Assembly: GCA_945787265.1 (NCBI GenBank)
Contig: CALZHS010000023.1
Span: forward strand, 1-25,863
Length of the DNA stretch: 25,863 bases
Direction of reading: 5' to 3'
DNA from: an uncultured Gammaproteobacteria bacterium
Lineage (GTDB): Bacteria > Pseudomonadota > Gammaproteobacteria > GCA-001735895
In this document: positions 7,172 through 15,230 of the stretch, piece by piece
Numbering within the stretch: position 1 is the stretch's first letter
Layout: every line of letters starts with the position of its first letter
Translations under genes and position numbers: made by a program
Notes under the pieces: model-generated
Database searches by the model: none
The model's input: the letters and a program-made list of their open reading frames with translations, nothing else
What the model was told of the DNA's origin: nothing

Positions 7172-8965
7172 TTAGTCGGGTAATCCTGCCTTGCCCAGAC
7201 CGTCGAGCATCATGTTGAGTGTGTCCTGGTCACGTATCGGCCAGAGTTTGCGTAGCCGTGATACCGTCACCCCCGGAGACAAATCCACAAGCTTTGCGAC
7301 CGCAGCACGAGCCTCTTCGATCCGGTTCAGCTGCACCAGCGCGGGGGCCAGAATCCGGTAAGTCGTATCCCAGTCTGGATACATACGTGCCGATTTCATT
7401 GCCAGTTCGCAGGCCTCGGTCGGTCGGCCACACATCAGATGACTCATTGCCGCCGCCGTAAAGAAAAAGAATGCACCGGGGTCTCCGGGGCTCACGCGAA
7501 TAGCCTCTTCAATGCAGCTGAGACCCTCAGCCGGATTGCCACAGATGTTAAGCGCGGCACCGACCAGAAACGAGACAAACGCAATATTGGGATTGAGCTC
7601 ACGGGCGCGATAGATGGCCTCGAGACCCTGGTTATAGTCGCGCGCAATCATCACCAGCGTAAAGCCTGCAAACACCAGTACCACGGCGTCGTCTCTATCC
7701 GCGGCAATGGCCCGGCGTGCCAGCGTGACCGCCGCCCCTGCATCATCGTTCCCATACGCGCCCCAGGCTCGCGTCACGCGTTCTTCGTAGCCCCAGGCGA
7801 GGTAAGCCAGCGCAAGCGCATAGTTTGGGTCGAGTTCGATGGCCTGGTGCAAAAGCTTTAAAGCCTGCTCGTTTGGTTCCGGCCTGATGGCGTAAAGATG
7901 TGGCAGGGCCTGTAAAAACAGATCATATGCGCCGATATCGGTGGGCGGTTTTCGTTTCGAGCGCTCGATTTCAGCTAAACGCAATGAAGGCTCGATGGCA
8001 CCCACAACACTTTCCGTGATTCTGTCCTGGAGCGCGAATACGTCCTCGAGGTCGCCGTCGTATCGATCGGCCCACAGGTGGGCTCCCGATTCTGCATCTA
8101 TGAGCTGACCCGTGATGCGCAGCTTATTGCCACCCTTGCGTACACTTCCCTCCAGCACGTAACGAACCCCCAGCTCGCTGGCGATCTCGCGGATATCGAC
8201 GTGGCGCCCTTTGTAAGCAAAGCTGGAATTGCGCGCGATAACAAACCATTGTTTGATGTGCGAGAGCGCGGTGATGATGTCTTCGGCGATACCATCGGCA
8301 AAGTATTCCTGTTCCGGGTCATTGCTCATGTTGGCGAACGGCAGCACGGCGATCGACGGAATGTCGGTGGTCCGTGGGCTACCGGGCTGTGAAGTTGGAG
8401 GCTTTTTAACGGCTTCCGCCTCGGGTAACGCCTCACCCTGTCGCAGGCTCGCCGTAAAAGCTCGGACCGGTTGATCAAAACCCTTCAGCACCTGCTCGCC
8501 GAGACTTTTAAAATCAAAAGGCATTCGGGTTGGTACGGTCTCCGATATGCTGCCTTGAACCACGACGCCACCCGGTTCGGCCAGCTGCTCGAGACGCTGC
8601 GCCAGGACCACGCCCGCACCTGTTATCGTACCGTCAGCAACAACCACTTCACCGAGGCTGATACCAATTCGCAATTCGGGTCGAATATCGTCAACGAGGG
8701 TTATATTTAACGCGGCATTCTGGGCCTGGAATGCGAGACTGGCCGCTACCGCATCCGACGCCCGCTCAAACTCGGCGACGAGCGCATCCCCGCGCAACTC
8801 GTGGGCTACACCTCCATAAGCTGCAATGGCACCAGCGAATTGATGGAAAGCCGTCTGCATACGTTCATGAGCGATGGTTTCGTCGCGCTGGACCAGCGTT
8901 GTAGAGCCGACGACATCGGCGTGCAAAATGACCGCCAACTTGCGAGAAAGGGGATTCTTTTCCAT
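7172..8965 (-). CDS. Class III adenylate/guanylate cyclase-domain protein with TolB/FlgO-like domain and TPR repeats
   Basis: A 597-residue cytoplasmic protein in three parts: a class III nucleotidyl cyclase domain (about 8-175), a region of the TolB-N/FlgO type beginning SIAVLPFANMS and including YFADGIAEDI (about 203-330), and TPR-like helical repeats (about 345-590). This architecture is common in proteobacteria. The two metal aspartates are present (Asp17 in HADVVGST, Asp60 in RGDALVAEF), and the transition-state arginine is at 124. The partner asparagine of the usual GDGVNVAARL motif is valine here (GAGVVLAQRL, 115-124 region), so catalytic activity is uncertain and the domain may be a nucleotide sensor or scaffold. 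TGATATAAA (8986-8978) looks like an extended -10 but lies only 13 bases from the ATG. Confidence 0.88.
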   Translation of the reverse strand: MEKNPLSRKLAVILHADVVGSTTLVQRDETIAHERMQTAFHQFAGAIAAYGGVAHELRGDALVAEFERASDAVAASLAFQAQNAALNITLVDDIRPELRIGISLGEVVVADGTITGAGVVLAQRLEQLAEPGGVVVQGSISETVPTRMPFDFKSLGEQVLKGFDQPVRAFTASLRQGEALPEAEAVKKPPTSQPGSPRTTDIPSIAVLPFANMSNDPEQEYFADGIAEDIITALSHIKQWFVIARNSSFAYKGRHVDIREIASELGVRYVLEGSVRKGGNKLRITGQLIDAESGAHLWADRYDGDLEDVFALQDRITESVVGAIEPSLRLAEIERSKRKPPTDIGAYDLFLQALPHLYAIRPEPNEQALKLLHQAIELDPNYALALAYLAWGYEERVTRAWGAYGNDDAGAAVTLARRAIAADRDDAVVLVFAGFTLVMIARDYNQGLEAIYRARELNPNIAFVSFLVGAALNICGNPAEGLSCIEEAIRVSPGDPGAFFFFTAAAMSHLMCGRPTEACELAMKSARMYPDWDTTYRILAPALVQLNRIEEARAAVAKLVDLSPGVTVSRLRKLWPIRDQDTLNMMLDGLGKAGLPD

Positions 8966-9022
8966 ATGAACGCCCAGTTTATATCATGTAACCAATACAA
9001 AAATTAGCGAACATCACTTTCG

Positions 9023-9067
9023 TTGCGTCATCGCAATCCGGAAAGTCGCCGGATTAGGGACTAATCC
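9023..9067. repeat. Cluster of three adjacent or overlapping perfect hairpins
   Basis: TTGCG/CGCAA (9023-9027 and 9032-9036), AATCCGG/CCGGATT (9035-9041 and 9049-9055) and GGATTAG/CTAATCC (9051-9057 and 9061-9067) follow each other in 45 bases. The last two share GGATT and cannot form together on one strand. They lie between the end of the sulfotransferase gene and the start of the cyclase gene, both on the minus strand. No T-run follows, so an intrinsic terminator is not obvious. Confidence 0.5.
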
Positions 9068-9132
9068 ATTCGCCAAGCGAGACTCAATAAAGACTGCTAA
9101 CCAGATTAACCGGATACAACGGGCGGGCGGGG

Positions 9133-9765
9133 TTACTCGGGTTCTCCACCGAAGTGCTCCCAGAATTCCTTTTTGGGATGACGGTGCGGAAACCCCGTTT
9201 CGGGAACCGGGAGCTCGAGAAAACGGCATAGCGGCTCCCAGCCGTCGGCGACGTGAAACACCAGCAAGCGCTCGGCCGGTATCGTGTCACGTACCTTTTC
9301 ATTGTTTCGCCGATAGGCGGCTATAGCCGAATCCCGGTCCCTGAAATCGCTAAATGTCTCTTCTAGAAACCAGCCCTTCATGGTCTTAAAAACATCGCTA
9401 ACGTGGGGCGGTAATTCCAGGTCAGAGGCGACCGCGAAGAACTTGCCAATCGTGTTGTTGAAGCTTTCCCACCAGGCGTCCTCGGGACGCTCTGTATGAA
9501 TAACCCGGGCATCCGGAAAGGCGATTGAAGTTTCATGCCAGACGTGTGCGCCGGGCCAATCCACCTGTGAGTTATAACCCTCGAAGACATCTGACCAATC
9601 GACCTTTTCACCAGCTGCAATTGCCTTCCAGTGAGGAAGTTGCGCCGGATTCTCCATGACTTCAAGCATGTGATGGCAGGGACCCAGTCCAAGGACACCG
9701 AGTGCCTCTTTCATCGACATGGTGCCGGTACGGCCGAAACCTGATCCGATAACTTTCAGTGCCAT
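9133..9765 (-). CDS. Sulfotransferase family protein (Sulfotransfer_4-like)
   Basis: A 210-residue protein that begins directly with the PAPS-binding P-loop, VIGSGFGRTGTMSMKEAL (5-22), and has the second nucleotide-binding element around ARVIHTERPEDAWWESF (86-102), as in the family whose fungal members were long misnamed NAD-dependent epimerases. It should transfer sulfate from 3'-phosphoadenylyl sulfate to a hydroxyl or amine of an unknown acceptor in the cytoplasm. No signal peptide or membrane segment is visible. The start at 9765 has a strong GGGGGA ribosome binding site eight bases upstream and a good promoter. It is a single-gene unit. The acceptor cannot be inferred from the neighbours. 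Confidence 0.85.
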   Translation of the reverse strand: MALKVIGSGFGRTGTMSMKEALGVLGLGPCHHMLEVMENPAQLPHWKAIAAGEKVDWSDVFEGYNSQVDWPGAHVWHETSIAFPDARVIHTERPEDAWWESFNNTIGKFFAVASDLELPPHVSDVFKTMKGWFLEETFSDFRDRDSAIAAYRRNNEKVRDTIPAERLLVFHVADGWEPLCRFLELPVPETGFPHRHPKKEFWEHFGGEPE

Positions 9766-9809
9766 CTTGTTATTCCCCCTGTTTTTATTGGTACTTGATA
9801 CCGCCGCAA

Positions 9810-9838
9810 ATTATACCTAGGAAAGAAATTCCTGACCA
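9810..9838 (-). promoter_or_regulatory. Candidate sigma-70 promoter of the sulfotransferase gene
   Basis: Read on the minus strand, TGGTCA (9838-9833) and a perfect TATAAT (9815-9810) are 17 bases apart, 44 bases before the ATG at 9765. The spacer holds a small perfect inverted repeat, AGGAA-N5-TTCCT (9819-9833 on the plus strand), a possible operator. Confidence 0.5.
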
Positions 9839-9890
9839 TGAACCTTTTATCATCAAAGCAGCGTGCACTCGTCAAGACGCTTTGACCCAT

Positions 9891-10786
9891 TTACTGCCAG
9901 CTGGAGAGTTCCTGGTGGCTGTCTTTGAAATTCTGGTTGTCGGGATCGAGTTCGAGCGCACGGTTAATCGCGTCGATGGCGGCTTCGTATCGGCCCAGCT
10001 GCGCCAGCGTGTAGGCGAGATTATTCCAGACTTCTGCCTTTTGTGAATCGATCTGCAGCGCCGCGCGATAAGCCGATTCGGCCTCGGCAAATTGTCCCAT
10101 CGCGTAAGCTGAATTAGCCAGGCCGGTATGTGCCAGCAGGCTTTCGGGCCAGCGGCGTAGCGCCGTGGAATAGGCTCGATGGGCGGTATTTATCCGACCC
10201 ACCTGCTCCAGGCCGATAACGGCTTCGAGGTAGGCACCGGCGCTGGCCGTTGGCGGAATCGAATCTGCCGGCACGATCGCGAGCGCCCAATGGCCTGCAC
10301 GCTGCCAGGTTTTCTCGAACAGCGCAAAAGAACGGGAAACCCGGGACTTCAGGCCGGAACGCATAATCATAATGCGTTGGTCAAAGTCGTAGCCGACGAC
10401 AACCTCGTAATGCCACACTGGATCTCGCGCAACAGCGATTCGAGGGTGCCATCGAGCTGAACCGGCAACAATTCAAACTGCCGGGTCGCCGCGATAACCT
10501 CGGCCTGCAGGCTGCCCTTTAGTTCGGGCACATAAATAAGCGGTACTATCTGCTCGGGCTCTACCGCGGTACCCCGGTAGGTGATGATGCTGGCCAGCGA
10601 TGCGGGGCCGCAGTGATACTCCTGCTGCGGGAAAAATGGGACTTCAGTCAGTTCGACCCGGGGAGGAATATCCGGGGGATTATCCAGCAGCAACCGGGTT
10701 TGCGGAGAGGTCGCACAGCCACCGAGGAAAGCCAGTAAAACCAGCGTGCACGAAATCGAGCGTGCACGCCTGTTAACAAGTTTCAA
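9891..10786 (-). pseudogene. PA2778-family C39-like cysteine peptidase lipoprotein with TPRs, broken by internal deletion and frameshift
   Basis: The N-terminal part (10786-10367 frame) starts at a TTG directly after the TAG of the PA2779 gene and has a lipoprotein signal ending in FLGGC (Cys24), then VPFFPQQEYHCGPASLAS with the peptidase cysteine. It reads in family fashion to LLREIQ near 10420 and then goes out of frame. The rest (10418-9891 frame) resumes at PVWHYEVVVGYD, which has the peptidase histidine, followed by RSG, FEKTWQRAGHWALAI and at least three TPR-like repeats. From memory, family members carry about 15-18 more residues (GNPVLVLQNLGLSW-like) between these points, so a deletion not divisible by three explains the break. 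The second frame could start at a GTG (10418) but would lack the cysteine. Confidence 0.75.
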
Positions 10787-11155
10787 CTACTCAGAAGCAG
10801 GCCAGTTGGGGACGATATCGGTGTACCCCATCAGCTCGGTAATGACCAGGACCAGGATGACAATTATCAGTGCATCCGCTCCTCCCGCGGGAGCCTCGTC
10901 AATGCGTTGGTGAATTTTGATTACCTGTGCATCGGTCATTGCCGCCACGCGAGTTGCTGCATCCGCGGCTTCGACACCACCGAGGACCAGTTGCTGTTCG
11001 ATCCAGTCCCGTTTCGCGGCGATATTACCGAGATCGATTGACAACAGGCTGTCCTGCAGTTGGGCGGTACCGACCATTCCTGCCTGGCTCGGAAGACTAA
11101 TCGCCAGGGCCGTAACAGCGACAAGCAGGCAACGCGTAAGCTTCGATTTCTGCAT
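10787..11155 (-). CDS. PA2779-family small membrane protein
   Basis: A 122-residue protein with a signal peptide (1-25, cleavage probably after SQA) and one hydrophobic C-terminal segment (about 94-110, ADALIIVILVLVITELMG) followed by YTDIVP, the layout of the PA2779 family. These proteins occur next to PA2778-type peptidase genes, as here; their function is not established, though the pairing suggests that PA2779 is a partner or substrate of the peptidase. The middle (about 38-88) is polar and helical, with an AMTDAQVIKIHQRIDE segment. The start has a strong GAGGAGA ribosome binding site. Since the downstream peptidase is broken in this genome, the pair probably no longer works in its usual way. 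Confidence 0.8.
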   Translation of the reverse strand: MQKSKLTRCLLVAVTALAISLPSQAGMVGTAQLQDSLLSIDLGNIAAKRDWIEQQLVLGGVEAADAATRVAAMTDAQVIKIHQRIDEAPAGGADALIIVILVLVITELMGYTDIVPNWPASE

Positions 11156-11213
11156 GGTGTTCTCCTCAATTTTGGTGGGTTTTGTTGACCTGATTAGTAT
11201 AGCCTAGTTTCGG

Positions 11214-11552
11214 TCAAGCGAGTTTCGCGCCGTTCGGCACAGCGCTGTCGGGACGCGCCAGCACCACGGCGCCATCCTCGCGGTGAAACCCGGTGACGAG
11301 GCATTCCGAGCGCATCGGTCCGATTTGTTTGGGCGGGAAATTCACGACGGCAACCACCTGGCGTCCGACCAGATCTTCCTTGTGATAAATGTCGGTAATC
11401 TGGGCACTCGATTTACGCACGCCGATTTCATCGCCAAAATCGATTTTCAGGCGGTAAGCGGGCTTACGCGCCTCGGGAAAATCCTCGACCTCGATGACGG
11501 TACCAACCCGCAATTCGACTTTTTCAAAATCACTCCAGTCAATGGTATTCAA
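11214..11552 (-). CDS. csaA: CsaA-like tRNA-binding protein
   Basis: A 112-residue single OB-fold domain of the tRNA_bind type: FEKVELRVGTVIEVEDFPEARKPAYRLKIDFG at the N-terminus, VVAVVNFPPKQIG in the middle and a LARPDSAVPNGAKLA C-terminus are characteristic of CsaA and the related C-terminal domain of methionyl-tRNA synthetase. CsaA is a cytoplasmic homodimer that binds tRNA and has been linked to chaperone or export functions. The start is a TTG at 11552; a strong GAGGA ribosome binding site eight bases upstream overlaps the stop codon of the CoA-transferase gene, so the two are probably translationally coupled. No ATG lies nearby in frame. It is the last gene of a three-gene operon. Confidence 0.88.
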   Translation of the reverse strand: MNTIDWSDFEKVELRVGTVIEVEDFPEARKPAYRLKIDFGDEIGVRKSSAQITDIYHKEDLVGRQVVAVVNFPPKQIGPMRSECLVTGFHREDGAVVLARPDSAVPNGAKLA

Positions 11553-11563
11553 TTTATCTTTCC

Positions 11564-12697
11564 TCAGGAAAATTCGGCACGAATCGCGTCACTGTGTTCG
11601 CCGATGGCTGGCACTCTACGCGGTTTTTCGGTCCGGTCGGAGCGCAGTGCCGCGATTGCGGCCACCTGCGCCTCTCCGCTCGGGGTATGAACCGTATCGC
11701 GACGCAGCTGGGGATGGGTGGACAGGCCCGCAATATCGTTCAGTCGGCCATAGGCGATGGCGGCCTCGCGCAAGCGCACAGCTACTGCGGCCTGGTCGAG
11801 TTGTGCAAATACATCGCCAATGAGCTGGTCGACGTATTGGCGATTTTCGACACGCAGCTGGTTCGTCTTGAGCCTGGCATCATCGGCCAGACTGGCATCA
11901 CCCAGAACCTGTGCACAGAAATTTTGCCACTCGCGCTCATTCTGAATGGCAATCACGATATCGAGACCATCGCGGCAGCGGTAAGCACCGTAAGGTGAAA
12001 TTGTCGCATGATTGATACCGACGCGCGGCTGGATTTTGCCGGCATAGTCATAATGTAACAGGGGTACCGCCAGCCACTCGGCCATGCTATCGAACAGCGA
12101 GACTTTGATAACACAGCCGCTAGCGCTTTGCTCACGTTCGATCAGGGCCTCAAGAATTGCGGCATAAGCCTGCTGTCCGCAATTGATATCGCAGGCCGAC
12201 ACCCCGATTCGGCCCGGTGCATCCGGGGTGCCGGTGATCGAGGCCATTCCTGACTCGCACTGCACCAGCAAATCGTAGGCTTTCATGGTGCTGTACTCGC
12301 CCTGGTCTCCGTAGCCCGAGATATCGCAACAAATTAACCGTGGATATCGATCACGCAGGGTAGAGCTGCCAAAGCCGGCGCGCTCCGCCGCTCCCGGAGC
12401 CAGGTTTTGGATAAACACGTCGGCGCGTGCGAGTATCCGATGCAGCAGCTCGACATCGGCAGCCGCCTTGATATCCATCACCAGGGACTCTTTACCCTGG
12501 TTTAACCAGACAAAGTAAGCCGACTCGCCGTGCACTACGCGGTCGTAAGCGCGCGCGAAATCGCCCTCTTCGCGTTCAATTTTTATCACCCGCGCCCCGG
12601 CATGCGCGAGCCGGTTGGAGCAAAAGGGTGCCGCCACCGCCTGTTCTAGCGAGACCACAAGAATATCCTTCAAATTCAGCATGCCGTTATGGGTCAT
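11564..12697 (-). CDS. CaiB/BaiF family (class III) CoA-transferase
   Basis: A 377-residue class III CoA-transferase, which moves CoA between carboxylic acids by a single-site mechanism using an aspartyl-CoA intermediate. The N-terminal VVSLEQAVAAPFCSNRLAHAG and GARVIKIE, the NLAPGAAERAGFG segment, and the catalytic aspartate in KAYDLLVQ (Asp142) are all in place, followed by the small domain with YGAYRCRDG. The ATG at 12697 directly follows the TAG of the acyl-CoA dehydrogenase gene; a second ATG five codons downstream is an alternative start. The pairing suggests that the transferase activates an acid that the dehydrogenase then oxidises. The substrate is unknown. Confidence 0.9.
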   Translation of the reverse strand: MTHNGMLNLKDILVVSLEQAVAAPFCSNRLAHAGARVIKIEREEGDFARAYDRVVHGESAYFVWLNQGKESLVMDIKAAADVELLHRILARADVFIQNLAPGAAERAGFGSSTLRDRYPRLICCDISGYGDQGEYSTMKAYDLLVQCESGMASITGTPDAPGRIGVSACDINCGQQAYAAILEALIEREQSASGCVIKVSLFDSMAEWLAVPLLHYDYAGKIQPRVGINHATISPYGAYRCRDGLDIVIAIQNEREWQNFCAQVLGDASLADDARLKTNQLRVENRQYVDQLIGDVFAQLDQAAVAVRLREAAIAYGRLNDIAGLSTHPQLRRDTVHTPSGEAQVAAIAALRSDRTEKPRRVPAIGEHSDAIRAEFS

Positions 12698-13855
12698 CTA
12701 GAAAGACTTGGGCAGGCCGAGTACATGCGTTGCAATATTTGAAAGGATCAGATTGGTCGATATCGGCGCGACCTGGTAGAGCCGGGTTTCGCGAAACTTG
12801 CGCTCGACATCGTACTCGACCGTGAAACCATAACCACCGTGGGTTTGCAGGCACATGTCGGCGGCAGCCCACGAGGCATCGGCAGCCAGCAGCTTTGACA
12901 TGTTGGCCTCCGAACCGCAGGCTTCACCGGCATCAAACATGCGACAGGCCTTGTCGACCATCAGTGCCGCGGCTTCGGTTTGCACGTGGGCGCGAGCGAT
13001 TGGAAACTGGATACCCTGGTTCTTGCCGATTGAAGCACCAAACACCTCCCGTTCGCGTGCATATTGGGTGGCGCGGTCGATGAACCAGCGGGCGTCACCG
13101 ATACATTCCGCCGCAATCAGGATTCGCTCGGCATTCATGCCGTCGAGAATATAGCTGAACCCTTTACCTTCCTCACCGACGAGGTTTTCCACCGGCACCC
13201 GCAACTTGTCGAAAAAGAGCTCGGTAGTCGCGTGGTTCAGCATGGTTTCGAGCGGCCGCACCGTTAAACCGTTACCCACCGCTTCACGCAGATCAACCAG
13301 CAACACCGACATGCCCTGGGTCGGTTTTTCGACTTCATCGCGGGCCGTGGTGCGCACCAGCAGCAACAGCAAATCGGAATGTTCGACGCGCGAAATAAAA
13401 ACCTTTTGTCCACTTACGACATAGTGGTCTCCATCGAGATGCGCGCGCGTTTTGATGCGCGTGGTATCGGTTCCACTGGAGGGCTCGGTTACACCGAAGG
13501 CCTGCAGCCGCAGCGCGCCCGATGCAATATCGGGCAGGTACTTCTGCTTTTGGGCGTCACTGCCGTGTCGCAGCAGCGTGCCCATGATATACATCTGTGC
13601 GTGACAGGCGGCGCCATTGGCCCCGCTGCGCTGGATCTCCTCGAGTACGGCGCAGGCAGCCGCCAGGTCCATACCGGCACCCTGGTAGGCTTCCGGTATC
13701 AGTACCGACAGGTAACCCGCGTCGGTAAGGGCCTGCACGAATTCGGTTGGATAAGCCTTATCGCGATCTTTCTCGCGCCAGTATTCATCGGGATATTCAG
13801 CACAAAGGCGCGCCACCGCGTCCCGTACTTCGGGATGTGACTGTTGTTCTGGCAT
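12698..13855 (-). CDS. Acyl-CoA dehydrogenase family protein
   Basis: A 385-residue flavoprotein with the usual three domains: an N-terminal helical domain (1-115), a beta domain with the FAD motif VTEPSSGTD (122-130) and SGQKVFIS (148-155), and a C-terminal helical domain with QTHGGYGFTVEYDVERKFR (337-355). It should oxidise an acyl-CoA at C2-C3, with electrons passed to ETF. The medium-chain-type catalytic glutamate in the YEGT loop is absent (RLYQVAPISTN, 358-368); instead Glu243 in MNAER sits where isovaleryl-CoA and long-chain acyl-CoA dehydrogenases keep their base, so activity is likely. The gene heads an operon with the CoA-transferase. The acyl group is not identifiable from the sequence; branched or short acids are possible. 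Confidence 0.9.
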   Translation of the reverse strand: MPEQQSHPEVRDAVARLCAEYPDEYWREKDRDKAYPTEFVQALTDAGYLSVLIPEAYQGAGMDLAAACAVLEEIQRSGANGAACHAQMYIMGTLLRHGSDAQKQKYLPDIASGALRLQAFGVTEPSSGTDTTRIKTRAHLDGDHYVVSGQKVFISRVEHSDLLLLLVRTTARDEVEKPTQGMSVLLVDLREAVGNGLTVRPLETMLNHATTELFFDKLRVPVENLVGEEGKGFSYILDGMNAERILIAAECIGDARWFIDRATQYAREREVFGASIGKNQGIQFPIARAHVQTEAAALMVDKACRMFDAGEACGSEANMSKLLAADASWAAADMCLQTHGGYGFTVEYDVERKFRETRLYQVAPISTNLILSNIATHVLGLPKSF

Positions 13856-13898
13856 CTGGCCTCAACTGGTTAATGATTATCGCCCCGGCTCAGGTTGT

Positions 13899-15116
13899 TC
13901 AAGCCGCGATGATATTGTGCTCGGGGCCGTAGGGGAAGCCGGTTATGTTATCCGCACCGTCCTCGGTAACCACCAGGATATCGTGCTCGCGGTAGCCACC
14001 GGCACCAGGCACATCCAGCGGCAGCGTCAGCATTGGTTCCATCGAGACCACCATTCCAGGTTCCAGCACCGTATCGATGTCTTCACGCAGTTCAAGCCCT
14101 GCCTCGCGACCGTAATAATGTGACAGTACGCCAAACGAATGCCCGTAACCGAAAGAGCGATACTGCAGCAAATCTCTCTCCTCGAACAAGCGATTGATTT
14201 CGGCACAAATGCCCGAGCAGGTCGCACCCGGCCTGATCAGCGATAAACCGAGCTCGTGCGCCTCGACGTTAGCCTGCCATATCCTGAGCGAGGCGGCATC
14301 GGGCTCACCCAGGAACAGCGTGCGCTCGAGGGCGGTATAGTATCCCGATATCATCGGGAAAGTGTTCAGGCTCAGGATGTCGCCTGCTTCAAGCTTCGCC
14401 GTGGTCACGGGATTATGCGCACCATCAGTATTGAGCCCGGCCTGGAACCAGACCCAGGTATCCCGCAGCTCGCTGTCCGGGTAGGCGCGAGAAATTTCGA
14501 GCTCCATCGCATCCCGGCCAGCCATCGCCACGTCGATTTCACGGGTGCCGACACGGATCGCATCGCGGATCGCCTCACCGCCAATATCGGCGGTTCGGGC
14601 ACCGCCCTTGATGAGCTCGATTTCTTCGGCCGATTTAATCATGCGCAAACCCATGACTTGCTGGTTCAAATCAACGGCATCGATGTCGCCCAGCATTTCG
14701 GTCATCAACTGGCGAGTCGCCAGCGTCATGTGGTCTCCCTCGATGCCGATACGTTTGCCCTGGGGAATGATCGATTTTACAGCGCGCCAGTAATTATTGC
14801 GCTTCCAATCGGTATAGATCAGGTTTTCAGCATGGCAGCGCCGCCACGGCTGGCCGCCATCGATATTGGCCGAAACGGTAACGCAGCGCTCGCCAGTGAC
14901 GACGCAGGCGTAGGGACGACCGAAGGAACAGTAGAGAAAGCCCGAGTAGTAGGCGATGTTGTGCATCGAGGTCAGCAGCATGGCATCAATCCCGGAACTG
15001 GCCATCAGCTGGCGCAGGCTGCCGAGACGATTTTCATACTCGGTGTCGGAAAATGGCAGGTTGGCCTTGGAACCGTTTTGCAGTTCGAAGAACTCGGGAC
15101 GTTGAGTTTGAGACAT
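13899..15116 (-). CDS. Creatinase (creatine amidinohydrolase)
   Basis: A 405-residue M24-fold enzyme that closely follows the Pseudomonas putida creatinase sequence as I remember it, including NIAYYSGFLYCSFGRPYA, SANIDGGQPWRR, NTDGAHNPVTT, GYYTALERTLFLG, YGHSFGVLSHYYGREAG and VSMEPM. It hydrolyses creatine to sarcosine and urea without a metal. The active-site residues are present: His234, Glu264, Arg337 and Glu360 (two above the P. putida His232, Glu262, Arg335 and Glu358), plus Phe65 and Arg67 (three above Phe62 and Arg64). The M24 metal ligands are changed as expected for a non-peptidase. ATG 15116 is chosen over an upstream GTG (15125) because GGAG lies eight bases before it. The sarcosine oxidase operon 2.6 kb away would use the product. 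No creatininase or urease gene is visible. Confidence 0.92.
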   Translation of the reverse strand: MSQTQRPEFFELQNGSKANLPFSDTEYENRLGSLRQLMASSGIDAMLLTSMHNIAYYSGFLYCSFGRPYACVVTGERCVTVSANIDGGQPWRRCHAENLIYTDWKRNNYWRAVKSIIPQGKRIGIEGDHMTLATRQLMTEMLGDIDAVDLNQQVMGLRMIKSAEEIELIKGGARTADIGGEAIRDAIRVGTREIDVAMAGRDAMELEISRAYPDSELRDTWVWFQAGLNTDGAHNPVTTAKLEAGDILSLNTFPMISGYYTALERTLFLGEPDAASLRIWQANVEAHELGLSLIRPGATCSGICAEINRLFEERDLLQYRSFGYGHSFGVLSHYYGREAGLELREDIDTVLEPGMVVSMEPMLTLPLDVPGAGGYREHDILVVTEDGADNITGFPYGPEHNIIAA

Positions 15117-15201
15117 CGCAATCACTCCGAAATCATCCGGGCGTACAGGACCAGATTACCCGCTATATCGGTATCGACGCCATCGCTACCAGCGGGCAGC
15201 G

Positions 15202-15230
15202 ATTTTAGCCATCGCGCAGATGCCAGGCAA
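15202..15230 (-). promoter_or_regulatory. Candidate sigma-70 promoter of the creatinase gene
   Basis: Read on the minus strand, TTGCCT (15230-15225) and TAAAAT (15207-15202) are 17 bases apart, matching the consensus at four and five of six positions. They lie about 85 bases before the creatinase ATG, leaving a leader of roughly 80 bases. Confidence 0.4.

Noticed and set aside
14256..15230. Long plus-strand open frame continuous with the GNAT gene
   Set aside because: It is antisense to the creatinase gene, whose protein matches a known family over its whole length. Only the part after about 15231 resembles a protein family.
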